Below, in pieces: positions 24,796 through 33,939 of a stretch of 64,000 nucleotides of DNA. A model generated the notes under the pieces. The model was not told the origin of the DNA. It made no database searches and was given only the letters and a program-made list of their open reading frames with translations. The DNA comes from Thiocapsa sp. (GTDB taxonomy: Bacteria; Pseudomonadota; Gammaproteobacteria; Chromatiales; Chromatiaceae). The stretch covers positions 4,220,001 through 4,284,000 of the forward strand of contig NZ_CP073760.1 of assembly GCF_018399035.1 (NCBI RefSeq), read 5' to 3'. A program made the position numbers and the translations under genes. The number at the start of each line of letters is the position of its first letter. The stretch's first letter is position 1.

Positions 24796-26100
24796 ATGAA
24801 AAACCCTCGCCCCAAACCTGCGTCTATGCCCCATTTTTCCGCTGCCATGGCCCCAATCGCTGACCCGTTGTTCACCCTCAAGCTTCAGGCTTACCGATCG
24901 TTTCGTGACGAGACAAGCATCGACATCCGGCCGCTGACCCTCTTGTACGGCTTCAATCAGGCGGGCAAGAGCACCCTGGTGCGGCTCCTCGCGCTGCTGG
25001 CGGACTCACTTGCGCCCGGCGCCGGCCCACTAGATCTGCGGAGCCCGGCGGTACGCGGGGCGACCTTCAAAGAACTTGGCCACTTGGGGCGCGAACCGAA
25101 CCTGTCGCCCTGGCTGACGCTCGTAGCGCCGGGGCGGCCGGCAGATCCCACGCTCAAGATTCAGTTTACGGACAATAACGGACTCGCGGTCAACCGGATT
25201 TACCTTATCCCGGGACCCGACGGTGACAAATTCAAGGTTGACTTGGCCGATATCGTCGACCGGGTTGGTAACGGCATGCGGGGGAATTACGAGGGCAGCT
25301 ATCGAGGCCAGGATTGGAGCGGCTCTCTCCACTTCGAAAGCTTGATTCCCGAGGGCTTGCCGGACGATGCCAAAGGCATCGCGGATGCGGTCCGCGCTGC
25401 CCTCGCACCACTTGATCGGTTGCAGTGGCTCGATGCAAATCGTCTGACGGGTGGCAGCGAGACCAGAGCGGTCCGCTGCTGCCGCCCAGACGGTGCGGAC
25501 CTGCCCGAACTCCTGCGGACCGAGGCGGGAGCGGCCGTACTCGCAAAGGCATCCAACTGGCTCGCCGAGCACGAGGGTCTCGGCGACGAACTTAGCCTGC
25601 GCAGCGGCCCCTCTGGCCGGCATCAGATCGTTCACCGGGCCTTCGGCCGGGAAGCACTACCGCTGTATCTGGCTGGCGAGGGGATTCGCGCCCTGCTGCC
25701 GATCTTACTATGCGCCCTGTGGGCGGAGACCCGCGCCCCCGGGGCGCCAACCATGCTCGCAGTCGAGGAGCCGGAGGCGCACCTGCATCCGACGGTGCAG
25801 GTGGCACTGTTCGATCGCCTGGCGCAGACCATCCGTGCCGGCATTCCCGTGGTCTTGGAGACCCATTCCGTCTATTTGCTGCGGGCCATGCAGCTAGCCG
25901 TGCTGGAGGGGCGTTTGACTCCCGAGGAAATCGGGCTGCACTGGGTCGACCAGGGACCAGACGGGGCCTCTACCGTCACAACCATCGGGATCGACGCCGA
26001 CGCGACCCTGACCGATTGGCGCCCTGATCTGTTCGAGAAAGAGCAGGAACTCGCCCACCGTATCCTGGACCTGCGCTGGAAGCCGCAGGAGGGGGCGTGA
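24796..26100 (+). CDS. AAA family ATPase with DUF3696-type C-terminus (defence-like operon, gene 1)
   Basis: 434 residues, ABC/OLD-type ATPase. Walker A is GFNQAGKST (52-60), Walker B region TMLAVEEPEAHLHPTVQ, followed by ETHSVYLLRAMQ. The C-terminal TIGIDADATLTDWRPDLFEKEQEL matches DUF3696, where W-P-x-x-F-F-E is usual. Such ATPases act as sensors in several anti-phage systems together with a nuclease or TOPRIM partner. Its stop overlaps the next gene's GTG as GTGA. Start codons at 24796, 24826 and 24847 are all possible; none has a strong ribosome-binding site. Confidence 0.8.
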   Translation: MKNPRPKPASMPHFSAAMAPIADPLFTLKLQAYRSFRDETSIDIRPLTLLYGFNQAGKSTLVRLLALLADSLAPGAGPLDLRSPAVRGATFKELGHLGREPNLSPWLTLVAPGRPADPTLKIQFTDNNGLAVNRIYLIPGPDGDKFKVDLADIVDRVGNGMRGNYEGSYRGQDWSGSLHFESLIPEGLPDDAKGIADAVRAALAPLDRLQWLDANRLTGGSETRAVRCCRPDGADLPELLRTEAGAAVLAKASNWLAEHEGLGDELSLRSGPSGRHQIVHRAFGREALPLYLAGEGIRALLPILLCALWAETRAPGAPTMLAVEEPEAHLHPTVQVALFDRLAQTIRAGIPVVLETHSVYLLRAMQLAVLEGRLTPEEIGLHWVDQGPDGASTVTTIGIDADATLTDWRPDLFEKEQELAHRILDLRWKPQEGA

Positions 26101-26574
26101 TCGTCTGGATGGACGACGCACTCTTCGCGGGTTCGCACCGGGACTTGGATCGACTGGCACTCCTGCGCAACGCCGCCAGACGCCGCCATACTTTGATCGT
26201 CTCGACGAGCCCCGCCGCGCCTTGGAGTGCGCGTACTGCGCCCAGCTTCGATACATGGGCCGCGGCTTGGCCGGACGGCCTACGCTCGGAACTCAAATTG
26301 ATCCGAGAACGGCTCAGCATCGTCTCGGTTACCACCTTGACCCGGGGTGCCAAGCGGGTGCTGGTCTGTGACCGGGACCCCGGCCCGGAGCATGTGGGCT
26401 GCAGACTGTCACTGGAGGACGCGGTACGTGCCCTGTCGCTGCCGCTGCATGTCCTGATCGAGCACCAGATACACGATGCCGCCTTTCTTCGCCGAATACT
26501 CCCGCCTTTGTGGCGTGCCCGTTTCTCGGAATGGGAGCGTCGTGGCGAACTGCGCTACGAGCATGGTGGGGGAC

Positions 26575-28514
26575 TAGGGAGTTCAATCTGACCCGATAAG
26601 GCACGAAATAGCTCATGCCGGTCTCGTGTCGCGGGGTGCGGGCGGTGATGCGCCGGCTGTCCTGCCGCCGGCCGCCATCGACAGCCCTGTCGCCTCCAGG
26701 CACACTTCGCGGCACCGGGATCCCCCAGCCGAATCCGAGCCGACGCCGACCGATGGACACCTTCAAAACCCCCGTGGCCCGATTGGCCCGACTGTTCCGG
26801 GCATCGCGCGATGCGTGGCGGGCCAAAGCCCTGGACAAGCAACAGCGCCTGCGCGCGGCTCGGGTCAAGATCCGGGATCTGGAAGCGAGCCGTGCCTATT
26901 GGAAAAACCGGGCGCTGGCGGCGCAAGGCGGTGGCCCGCCTGCGGCGTCGGAGGCGACACCGGTCGGCGCGGCGCAGGAGCCTGACGCTGCGGCTCGGCA
27001 GCAGCTGCGCTTGCCCCCGCCCGGTCACCGGCATTCGCTCCTGGTCATTCAACTGACGCTGCAGATGTTTCTGGGTGCCGGACTCGGCAGCCGCGGGGTG
27101 CCCCGCGTACTGAGTCTGCTCGCGCCCTGGATGCCGGTGAGCCTGCCGGCGCATACGACGGTCCTCAACTGGGTTTATCGCTGCGGATTGGCGATCCTCC
27201 TGCAGCCTCCGCAGCGGCGCGAGGACTGGATTTACATCGCCGATCATACGCTTGAACTGGGCACATCGAAGTGTCTCGTGATTCTGGGCATCCCCGCCGC
27301 CCGGCTGCTCGAGACCGGCTACAGCCCGTCGCACCGGGCCATGCAGGTGCTCGCCGTGAAGGTGACGACGCACAGCACCGGGGAGTGGGTCGCCACGGTG
27401 CTGCGCGAGGTCGCCGAGCGCACCGGTGTGCCGGTGCAGATCGTCGCCGATCACGGCAGCGACCTGCACAAGGGGATCACGCTGTTTCGCCGGGAACAGA
27501 CGACAGACTGTGTGGAAACCTATGATATTTCGCACCGCATCGCCACCCTGCTCAAGGCCGAATTGCAGCCCGACGCGCGCTGGCAGACCTTTCTGGCGCA
27601 CTGCAAGCGGACCCTGGCGTCCTTTCAGCAAACCGACCTGGCCTTTCTGTTGCCGCCGCGTCAGCGCACCAAGGCGCGCTTCATGCACGTCGACACCCAT
27701 GTCGAGTGGGCGCAAAACCTGCTCGCCTACCAGGAGCGGGGAGATTTCAGTGCCGTTCGGCCCACCTGCGTTCTGACGGTCGCCGCCGGGACCACCTGCG
27801 CGACCGTTTGGGCGTCGCCCGCGTGCGTCCCCTGCACGTGCTGCTGGGCCATCGGCATCCCGACAAGGCAGCCTTCTGCGAGGCCATTCAGGCGGCGTCC
27901 GACCTGCAGCTCACGGATCTGGACGACGCCTTTTGGGATCTCGCCGACACCGGCCGCGCCCGCTTCCTGGAGGGCTTCGCTTGGGCGAGTGCCTATCGCG
28001 AAGATCTGGCGATCTATGCGCAGATGATGGAACAGTCCAAGGCCATCCAGAGCGTTCTCAAGTCCGAGGGACTGCACGCCGGCGTCTGCGCATCGCTTCA
28101 ATCCACACTCGCTCCGCGCACCGCGCTCGCTCCGCGAGCCGCCCGCTTTACCGACCGGGTCTTGGAACAGGTCGAGGTACAAGCCGCCAAGATCCCGCCC
28201 GGCGCAACCTGGCTGGCGTCCTCCGACATCATCGAATCGGTGTTCGGGAAATACAAAACCTTCACCGCACGCGGCCCCCTCAAGGAGATCGGCCGGCTGG
28301 TGTTGGCGATTCCCGCCTTCCTCACCGATCTGACGGGCCCGCTCATTCACGAGGCGATGACCTCGGTGCGTACCCTGGATGTCGAGCACTGGGTCAAAGC
28401 GCATCTCGGCGACTCCATGCTGGCCCGGCGACGACAGGCGTTCAAGGCGCCGAAGCTCGACATGAAAACGGCATGAAGGTTTTGATGGGAAAGACCGGGG
28501 GATTGAACATCCTA
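26575..28514 (+). mobile_element. DDE-type insertion sequence with 9-bp target duplication (1,940 bp)
   Basis: Terminal inverted repeats are TAGGGAGTTCAATC at the left and GATTGAACATCCTA at the right. GTGGGGGAC occurs directly outside both ends (26566-26574 and 28515-28523) as a 9-bp target-site duplication, marking a recent, clean insertion. Family assignment is uncertain. Confidence 0.88.
26753..28476 (+). pseudogene. DDE-type transposase, frameshifted
   Basis: ATG 26753 starts a basic coiled-coil N-terminus (FRASRDAWRAKALDKQQRLR). Candidate catalytic acids are in YIADHTLELG, QIVADHGSDLHKG and SSDIIESVFGKYK. The frame changes between about 27745 and 27790: GDFSAVRP in the first frame, LRDRLGVARVRPLHVLLGHRH in the second. 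A direct repeat (CTCGCTCCGCG) near 28110-28135 encodes LAPRTALAPRA. I do not recognise the IS family. Confidence 0.7.
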
Positions 28515-29030
28515 GTGGGGGACTGTCAGTCATGTCGGCTCTGATTAAGTTCCACTGCGACGATGAACGTGCCCGTTTCGCGTTCGGAATGCCGGCGGAG
28601 ATCTGGCGGTTGGTTCATTTTATCATTTGCGACCACGATGGAAATCGTCCCGATACGCCTGGCCCTGACTCCGGGGAACTTGGCCGGACCTGTGACGCGG
28701 CGGATTTAGCGGGACGCTGGTACCGTCTGGAACGATGCAAACAAGAGCACTACCTACCGATACCGGCATTGCGGGCAATCGTCGAAGAGCGAATCACCGA
28801 TCCGAACGCTCGGGAGCGAATGGCGGAGAACATCGATGCGCACGCAGCAAAGGGCGATCTGCGCCACTTCGATCCATTACCAGAGCTTGGAAACGCGGCC
28901 TTCTTGAAGAAGGCGTTCATGACCGCGAGCGGCGAATGGCCAGACCAATGGTTTGAAGAAGACGGCGCCTGGCCCGAGATGACCCGTCTAGCCGAGCGGA
29001 TCGCATCCGCCATGTGACCGGAGACCGACC

Positions 29031-30665
29031 ATGCCCTTCTATGAGCGACAGCCCTATATCTCACCCCTCCATCAAATTGTTGCGGAGGTGCTGCGGGGCG
29101 AGATCCTGATACCGCGATTCCAACGACCAGGTACCGAGTGGGAGCCACCTCAGCGTGGGGATTTGCTGGACAGCCTCTACCGTGGCTTTCCAATCGGGAC
29201 CATCCTGCTTTGGTCCACCACTATTCAGATCAACACCAAAGACGTCGTCGGCGGATTCAGGATTCGCAAGGCATCGTCCCGGGACGGACAACGATTGCTG
29301 CTGGACGGCCATCAGCGCCTCTCGACCTTGATCCAAATTCTCGGACCTGGGCTTGTCCAGGACCTTCAGCTTGCCAATATGGTGTCGGTAGCGGACGACA
29401 CCGACATGGCCAACCAGACGGAGCTGTGGGTCTTCGAGCTCAATCTAACCAAGAGCGACACGCCAACCAAGAGCCGCGACAGATTCGTTTTGCTGAAGCC
29501 CGGCCAGAGCCCAACTCCAACCCAGCTCCCCTTGAGCCATGCCCTCAACAGGACCGCGCTCAACCGCTGGGTGCGGGAGCAAGGGAAGAATCTTACAGAG
29601 CCGCAGGTCACGGAGGTCGATGCCCTTCGGGACCGGCTGCGCGAGTACAACATCCCGGTTGCGGTGCTGGCGGTCGACTCCCTGGAGGACGCAACTGAGA
29701 GCTTCAAGCGCATCAACTCCAGTGGCGTCCCGATGACCGATTTCAACATGGTCGCCGCCCTCGCCTATCGGGCCGGATTCGATCCTCAGGAACTCTTCGA
29801 GCAGCATCGCAGCGAGTTGCTTGAGCCGATCGGCTGGCAAGACATCCCCGATATGGACCTGCTCAGGGTGTGCGCCGCCCTTGCCCAACAGCATCCGGCT
29901 AAGATGGATGTCGATAAGCTAGCACAACAGCTTGCGGAACACGACGGACTGATCCCGCGGGCCTTCCAGGCGATGGCGGCTGCCGCTGAGTTGGTCGAGG
30001 ATCTCTGTGGGATGACCGGCCCCGAGGTCTTGCCCTATTCCTGGCAGCTCATCACTCTGGCCGTATGTCTGGGCTCCGACGGCGAAGGCCGATCGGACAC
30101 GAAAGCCCGCGAGGCGATCCGCCGCTGGCTCTGGCTGACGACGTATGGCGAAGTCTTTGCCGGTGTCAACTCGGCCATCTACGACCGCAGCCTCAAGGCC
30201 CTTCGGGACATGATTAAGGGCGATTCGTGGCAGGCGATGGAGCGCGATTTCACTACAAGGGTGCGCCCGGTCCTGAAATTCGATTTTCGGGCGGCGCGCT
30301 CAAAGGCAGTGGCCTTGGCTATGGCTCGGCACGAGGACGGCGGCAATCCGTTTGGAACTGCGCATGAAGCATTAGCCGTCGGCGCCGAGGCTATCGGCGT
30401 GCTACAGCCGAGCGGCAGACGATCTGATTGGTGGAATCGGGTGATCTTGACTGCGGGCTCTGTTAACAGTTATCGAACGGCGCTCAAAAATCGAGCGGCG
30501 GGAATCTCTCAGCCGGCCGAGGATAAGCTACTCGCCAAGATTGGGGTCGAATGCGAGAGGCAGGGGACGATAGCAGACTTGCTGACCGCTCGCCGCGAAG
30601 CAATCGAGGCCGAAGAGCGGCAGTTCGTCATGGATGTGGGGTTTAAGTGGGCGGACGCCGGTTGA
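29031..30665 (+). CDS. DUF262 (ParB/GmrSD-like) protein, defence-like operon gene 3
   Basis: 544 residues. The N-terminal DUF262 fold carries LIPRFQRPGTEWEPPQRGDLLDSLYRGFPIGTILLW and LLDGHQRLSTL (Asp92-Gly-His-Gln-Arg), matching the DGQQR motif used for NTP hydrolysis or nicking in GmrS/SspE-like proteins. The second half is helical and unassigned; no HNH motif is visible. It follows gene 2 by 13 bases with a GGAGA ribosome-binding site, so all three genes form one operon. Role in phage or modified-DNA restriction is inference from domain company. Confidence 0.8.
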   Translation: MPFYERQPYISPLHQIVAEVLRGEILIPRFQRPGTEWEPPQRGDLLDSLYRGFPIGTILLWSTTIQINTKDVVGGFRIRKASSRDGQRLLLDGHQRLSTLIQILGPGLVQDLQLANMVSVADDTDMANQTELWVFELNLTKSDTPTKSRDRFVLLKPGQSPTPTQLPLSHALNRTALNRWVREQGKNLTEPQVTEVDALRDRLREYNIPVAVLAVDSLEDATESFKRINSSGVPMTDFNMVAALAYRAGFDPQELFEQHRSELLEPIGWQDIPDMDLLRVCAALAQQHPAKMDVDKLAQQLAEHDGLIPRAFQAMAAAAELVEDLCGMTGPEVLPYSWQLITLAVCLGSDGEGRSDTKAREAIRRWLWLTTYGEVFAGVNSAIYDRSLKALRDMIKGDSWQAMERDFTTRVRPVLKFDFRAARSKAVALAMARHEDGGNPFGTAHEALAVGAEAIGVLQPSGRRSDWWNRVILTAGSVNSYRTALKNRAAGISQPAEDKLLAKIGVECERQGTIADLLTARREAIEAEERQFVMDVGFKWADAG

Positions 30666-30832
30666 AGCGCACGGACCAGCCAGACACACCGCCGACCGCG
30701 GTTGGGACGAGCGAATACTCGCGTGGAATCGGGGTCGGGTCTTTCCTTTTTCCCTTAGGGCCAGACGAACCGAGACGGCCGTCTGCTGACCTCTCCACAG
30801 CGGACGCTCGCGTGGCGTGCGCGACCGGCGGT
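30666..30832. other. Non-coding interval after the defence-like operon
   Basis: Nothing recognised before the duplicated block at 30833. Confidence 0.5.
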
Positions 30833-31021
30833 TCTGGGTTGTGACTTGTCCCTCGTTGCAGCGCGAACGACTTTCCGCTTTCAGGATTGACCTGTCCGGC
30901 AGCGGTCTGTCCTGAGCGGCGGCTTGCCGACGCTCTCGAGGCATCTGCCTTGCGCGCACGCTGTCATGCGGGTCGGTTTGGGGTATTGTCCTCAAAACAA
31001 ACGAATTATCCCGCTCTCCCG

Positions 31022-31413
31022 GATGGCCGAACACGATCCTTCCTACAAGCTCCTGTTCTTGGCTCGCCGCACCCGAGCAGGACAGTCTGCGCCGTGCCTT
31101 CGTCGTCTGGCTCAAGCGCGTGCTGCTGCCGGCGCGAGTTCCCGGCGCCGAGCTACCGAACGTCAACACTCTTCAGGAGATGCGCGCCATGTTGGCCGAA
31201 CGGGTGAAGAGCTGGACCGAGGAGTGGAAGCAGCAGGGTATCTCCGAGGGCGAAACCAAGCTGCTGCGCCGGCAGTTGGTGCGGCGCTTCGGACCCCTGC
31301 CGGCCTGGGCCGAGGCACGCCTCGAGCAGGCGGGCGAGGCCGATCTCGAGGTCTGGGCCGATCGCGTCCTGGACGGCACGACCCTGGAAGAGGTCCTTGA
31401 GGAGCCGATTTGA
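31022..31413 (+). pseudogene. Rpn/DUF4351-type gene, internally deleted (copy 2)
   Basis: MAEHDPSYKLLF at 31022 is followed by the same deletion/frame-change junction as copy 1. The C-terminal frame reads MLAERVKSWTEEWKQQGISEGETKLLRRQL and ends in EVLEEPI (stop 31411-31413). Confidence 0.75.
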
Positions 31414-31539
31414 GGATCGACTCCGGTGCAGGGTCTCGCGCCGATTTCCCGAGCGGCGCCCAGCCGTGACTGAGCGCCCACGTTTCTCTCAGCACTCGAT
31501 GTGCTCGGCAATGTCGAGCGCGTCGTCAACCTCCACTCC

Positions 31540-31776
31540 TAAACCGCGTCCAGAGCGAGATGCTCACTTTCGATCAAGCGAACCTCTTGGCCAAGGACTT
31601 GATCGCGATTGGCGCTGTGCCGAGGAACCGCGAGGAGGACGCCCTTCATATCGCCATCGCTGCGGCATCAGGCATCGACTACTTGTTTACCTAAACCGCG
31701 CCCTGTGCGGTATGCGATGTTTTTGGATGGGATCGGCCCCGGCGGTTTTGACGAACGCTGGAGTCGGCGCGGTTTA
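31540..31776. repeat. Partial type A MITE, PIN-domain fragment and type B MITE (copy 2)
   Basis: Type A left arm from 31540. The PIN fragment (ATG 31560 to TAA 31692-31694) has one substitution from copy 1, giving PRNREED instead of PRNSEED. The type B unit at 31692-31776 has an intact right end, GGCGCGGTTTA. Confidence 0.8.
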
Positions 31777-31863
31777 AGGTGATTTCCGGGAAAGCATCGA
31801 CCAACATGTAGGGGCGACTTTAGTCGCCCGGTAAGCATTGGCAACACGCACGGCCGGGATGAC
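31777..31863 (+). repeat. Family R repeat, truncated at its right end
   Basis: AGGTGATTTCCGGGAAAGC through the GGGCGAC-TTTA-GTCGCCC hairpin to GCCGGGATGA, where it joins a truncated W repeat. The IS110 target core is intact and empty. Confidence 0.85.
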
Positions 31864-31952
31864 CATCCAGCCCGCGCCAAGGGTATCGGACAGAAACCCG
31901 GCAGCGCGGTGGTTTGGAGGATGGGTTTCGCCGACGCTCTACCCATCCTACG
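31864..31952. repeat. Family W repeat, copy 5 (truncated)
   Basis: Starts inside the unit at CCATCCAGCCCGCGCCAAGG and ends CGCTCTACCCATCCTAC; the outer left arm was lost at the junction with R. Confidence 0.82.
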
Positions 31953-31960
31953 CGTTCACT

Positions 31961-32126
31961 AACTCGCTCCCACGCTCCGCGTGAGAGTGTAGACCCGACG
32001 CTCTGCGTCGCGTGGTGGCGCGGTCGTGCAGCGTCGAGGGTCGCAGTGCCGGAGGTGCGCGTCGGCATGGTGGCAGGGACGCGGAGCGTCCCGGCGACAC
32101 TCCCACGCGGAGCGTGGGAGCGAGTT
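31961..32126. repeat. Family S palindromic repeat, copy 2
   Basis: AACTCGCTCCCACGCTCCGCG to CCCACGCGGAGCGTGGGAGCG, with inner arms around GACGCTCTGCGTCG and GGGACGCGGAGCGTCCC. Confidence 0.82.
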
Positions 32127-32135
32127 CGAATCGCC

Positions 32136-32275
32136 TTAGGCGAATTCCGGAAACCTTCATGCCAAGGGCGTAGGTTGTGCCGAGCCGTGCGAGGCACAAC
32201 CAAGCTTCGGCGCAAGTTGTGCTTCCTATCGTCAGCACAACCTACGGGTATGGAAGTTTGCGGAAATCGCCTTAA
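32136..32275. repeat. Family T palindromic repeat, copy 1
   Basis: TTAGGCGAATTCCGGAAACC to GTTTGCGGAAATCGCCTTA, with the inner inverted pair GTAGGTTGTGCCGAGCC... / ...GCACAACCTACGGG. Copy 2 is at 38100-38240. Its ends resemble those of family R. Confidence 0.85.
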
Positions 32276-32289
32276 CAGTCGCGCCCGCT

Positions 32290-33021
32290 CTAGTCACCGA
32301 GATCCCCCCAGAGCGCCTGGATGACGGCGATGGCGGCGAGCGGGGCTGTTTCGGTCCGCAGGATCCGCGGCCCCAGGCGCACCCCCTCGAAACCCCGAGC
32401 CCGAGCACTCGCGCGTTCGCGCGGACTCAGCCCGCCTTCCGGGCCGATCAGCAGGGTGATCCTCGCGCCCGGCGCAGGCAAGGCGGTCAAGGGCCGATCC
32501 GCCTCGGGGTCGAGCAGCAGTCCGCCGCCCGCGTGCGTGCTCAGCCAATCCGAAAAGGTTGTCGCAGTAGCGAGTTGCGGCAGGCGTCGCCGCCCCGACT
32601 GCTCGCAGGCCCCGATGAGGATGCCGCGCCAATGATCCAGACGCCGCTCGAGTCTCGGGCCGCTCAGCTGAACTTGGCTGCGCTCGGTGAACAGCGGCGT
32701 GATGCGGCCCACGCCGAGCTCGACGGACTTCTGCAGGGCGTAGTCCATCCGCTCGCCTTTGGAGACGCCGAGCGCGAGGTGGATGTCCAGCGGCGCGATC
32801 GGCTCCGGCGCGCCGGGCGTGCCGACGCGCACGCGCGTCGCGCCGCGCTCGGCTCGGGTGATCTGCGCCGGATAGTCGGCCCCGTCGCCGTTGAACAACA
32901 CCAAGGGCGCATCGGGCGGCAGACGCAGGACTTGGGTGAGGTGACGGGCTTGAGCCGACGGCAGCTCCAGGGCCGCGCCGGGCTCCAAAGGCAGGTCGAC
33001 ATAGACGCGCGGGATTCGCAT
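32290..33021 (-). CDS. rsmE: 16S rRNA (uracil-1498-N3)-methyltransferase
   Basis: 243 residues, SPOUT-knot methyltransferase. The N-terminal PUA-like part has ARHLTQVLRLPPDAPLVLFNGDG. SAM-site motifs are LGVSKGERMDYALQKSVELGV, RSQVQLSG, ITLLIGPEGGLSPRE and LGPRILRTETAPLAAIAVIQ. It methylates U1498 in the 30S decoding region. ATG 33021 is chosen over an upstream frame extension that lacks family similarity. The next gene on the same strand (DUF423) ends 10 bases upstream of this start. Confidence 0.94.
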   Translation of the reverse strand: MRIPRVYVDLPLEPGAALELPSAQARHLTQVLRLPPDAPLVLFNGDGADYPAQITRAERGATRVRVGTPGAPEPIAPLDIHLALGVSKGERMDYALQKSVELGVGRITPLFTERSQVQLSGPRLERRLDHWRGILIGACEQSGRRRLPQLATATTFSDWLSTHAGGGLLLDPEADRPLTALPAPGARITLLIGPEGGLSPRERASARARGFEGVRLGPRILRTETAPLAAIAVIQALWGDLGD

Positions 33022-33031
33022 CGACGCGACG

Positions 33032-33448
33032 TCAATCCGCTCCGGGCCGGGAGTCCGCGTCATCACGTCCCCGAGCTCGCCAAGCACCGACGACGAGCAG
33101 CGCCCAACCTGCAAGGAGGAGCACGCCGCCGATCGGGGTGATCATCCCGATCGCACGCTGATCCGTCAGCACGAGCACAAAAAGGCTGCCGCTGAACAGC
33201 AGGATGCCGACCAGAAAGGCCCCGGCGGCCCGGTGGACGAGCCCATCATCGGGCCGCTGCAGCAGCCACAGCCCGCAGGCCAGGATCGCAAGCGCGTGCA
33301 GGCCCAAATAGTCCGTCGCGGTGGCCCAATTCGCCAGTCGCTCCGGGCTCACGAGGTCACGCAGACCGTGTGCCCCGAAGGCACCCAAGGCGACCGTAAC
33401 GAACCCGCAGACCGCGCCGGTCGTCAACCAAATGCGTGGTCGATTCAT
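33032..33448 (-). CDS. DUF423 family inner-membrane protein
   Basis: About 138 residues with four predicted membrane helices: TTGAVCGFVTVALGAFGAHGL, ALAILACGLWLL, AAGAFLVGILLFSGSLFVLVL and IGGVLLLAGWALLVVGAW. The GAFGAHGL stretch is the DUF423 (YgdD) hallmark. Function unknown. ATG 33448 gives the usual length; starts at 33466 (ATG), 33493 (ATG) and 33514 (TTG) are in frame. Just upstream of rsmE on the same strand. Confidence 0.88.
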   Translation of the reverse strand: MNRPRIWLTTGAVCGFVTVALGAFGAHGLRDLVSPERLANWATATDYLGLHALAILACGLWLLQRPDDGLVHRAAGAFLVGILLFSGSLFVLVLTDQRAIGMITPIGGVLLLAGWALLVVGAWRARGRDDADSRPGAD

Positions 33449-33721
33449 CTGCTTTTCGCTGTCCATGCGTTTCGCTGCCGATCCAGGGGGCATCGCAATC
33501 ACCTGATAAGACAAATTTATGAAAGCAGGCCAAAATTCTGTTTTGACCGCGAGGGGGGCAGTCTCTACCCTCAGCTCAGCTTATCGATCGGCCGAGCCGA
33601 CGCAAAGAATACTACCCCGATCGTGGATGTGAAGGGCACGGAAAGCGCGATGGGATTCCGGATATCGACCGACTGAATCGGGCCGGTGCCGCATCCGGGT
33701 CTCGGGTCCGACCGACACCGG

Positions 33722-33898
33722 ATGGATTACAGATTGATCGACGAGGAGAACTGGACATGCTTCGTCAACGCGGTCCATGACAAAGAGACTAAGACCTGGA
33801 CCTGCGTCAAGCGCGCCCATGTCGATTCAGTTGACAAGACAAACAGTTCAAATAACGAAGCCAACCGGGCCTTGTGCCCCGAGTCGGCTCGCCATTGA
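33722..33898 (+). CDS. Small ORF followed by a strong terminator
   Basis: A 58-codon frame (an upstream GTG at 33686 is also possible) with several Trp and Asp/Glu residues (DYRLIDEENWTCFVNAVHD). No recognised domain and no clear ribosome-binding site. The only support is that its stop abuts a rho-independent terminator on the same strand, so a transcript clearly ends here. It could be a peptide gene or an RNA. The 33515-33721 stretch upstream holds nothing recognisable. Confidence 0.35.
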   Translation: MDYRLIDEENWTCFVNAVHDKETKTWTCVKRAHVDSVDKTNSSNNEANRALCPESARH

Positions 33899-33927
33899 CC
33901 GGACGCCGCAAGGCGTCCGGTTTTTTT
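33898..33927 (+). terminator. Rho-independent terminator
   Basis: Perfect CCGGACGCC stem with a GCAA tetraloop and GGCGTCCGG, followed by seven T. Confidence 0.9.
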
Positions 33928-33939
33928 GTGTCCGGCGTA

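Larger units (their letters stand above)
26097..29017 (+). pseudogene. TOPRIM-like partner protein (gene 2), split by a transposon
   Basis: Removing 26575-28514 and one copy of the 9-bp target duplication joins 26097-26574 to 28524-29017 in frame and gives 323 residues. The N-terminal part (to about 115) is not recognised. Then comes VLIEHQIHDAAFLRRILPP (Glu122), EHGGGLSVMSAL (157-159 GGG, straddling the insertion) and VHFIICDHDGNRP (Asp196, Asp198), a spacing reminiscent of TOPRIM/DUF4435-type nucleases. The split parts read as a 164-residue product (to 26591) and a 161-residue ORF from ATG 28532. Function by homology is inference; the gene is presumably inactive here. Confidence 0.65.
30833..31812 (+). 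repeat. Segmental duplication, copy 2 (partner 21517-22531)
   Basis: Same components in the same order as copy 1, ending in an R repeat whose IS110 target is unoccupied. It is shorter mainly because the Rpn-like remnant lacks the QGLEQGIQQGLKEGL stretch. Confidence 0.88.

Noticed and set aside
24796-26100. Calling the operon a PARIS system
   Set aside because: The ATPase has a DUF3696-type end, the partner is not clearly DUF4435, and a DUF262 gene is present; the name would overstate the match.
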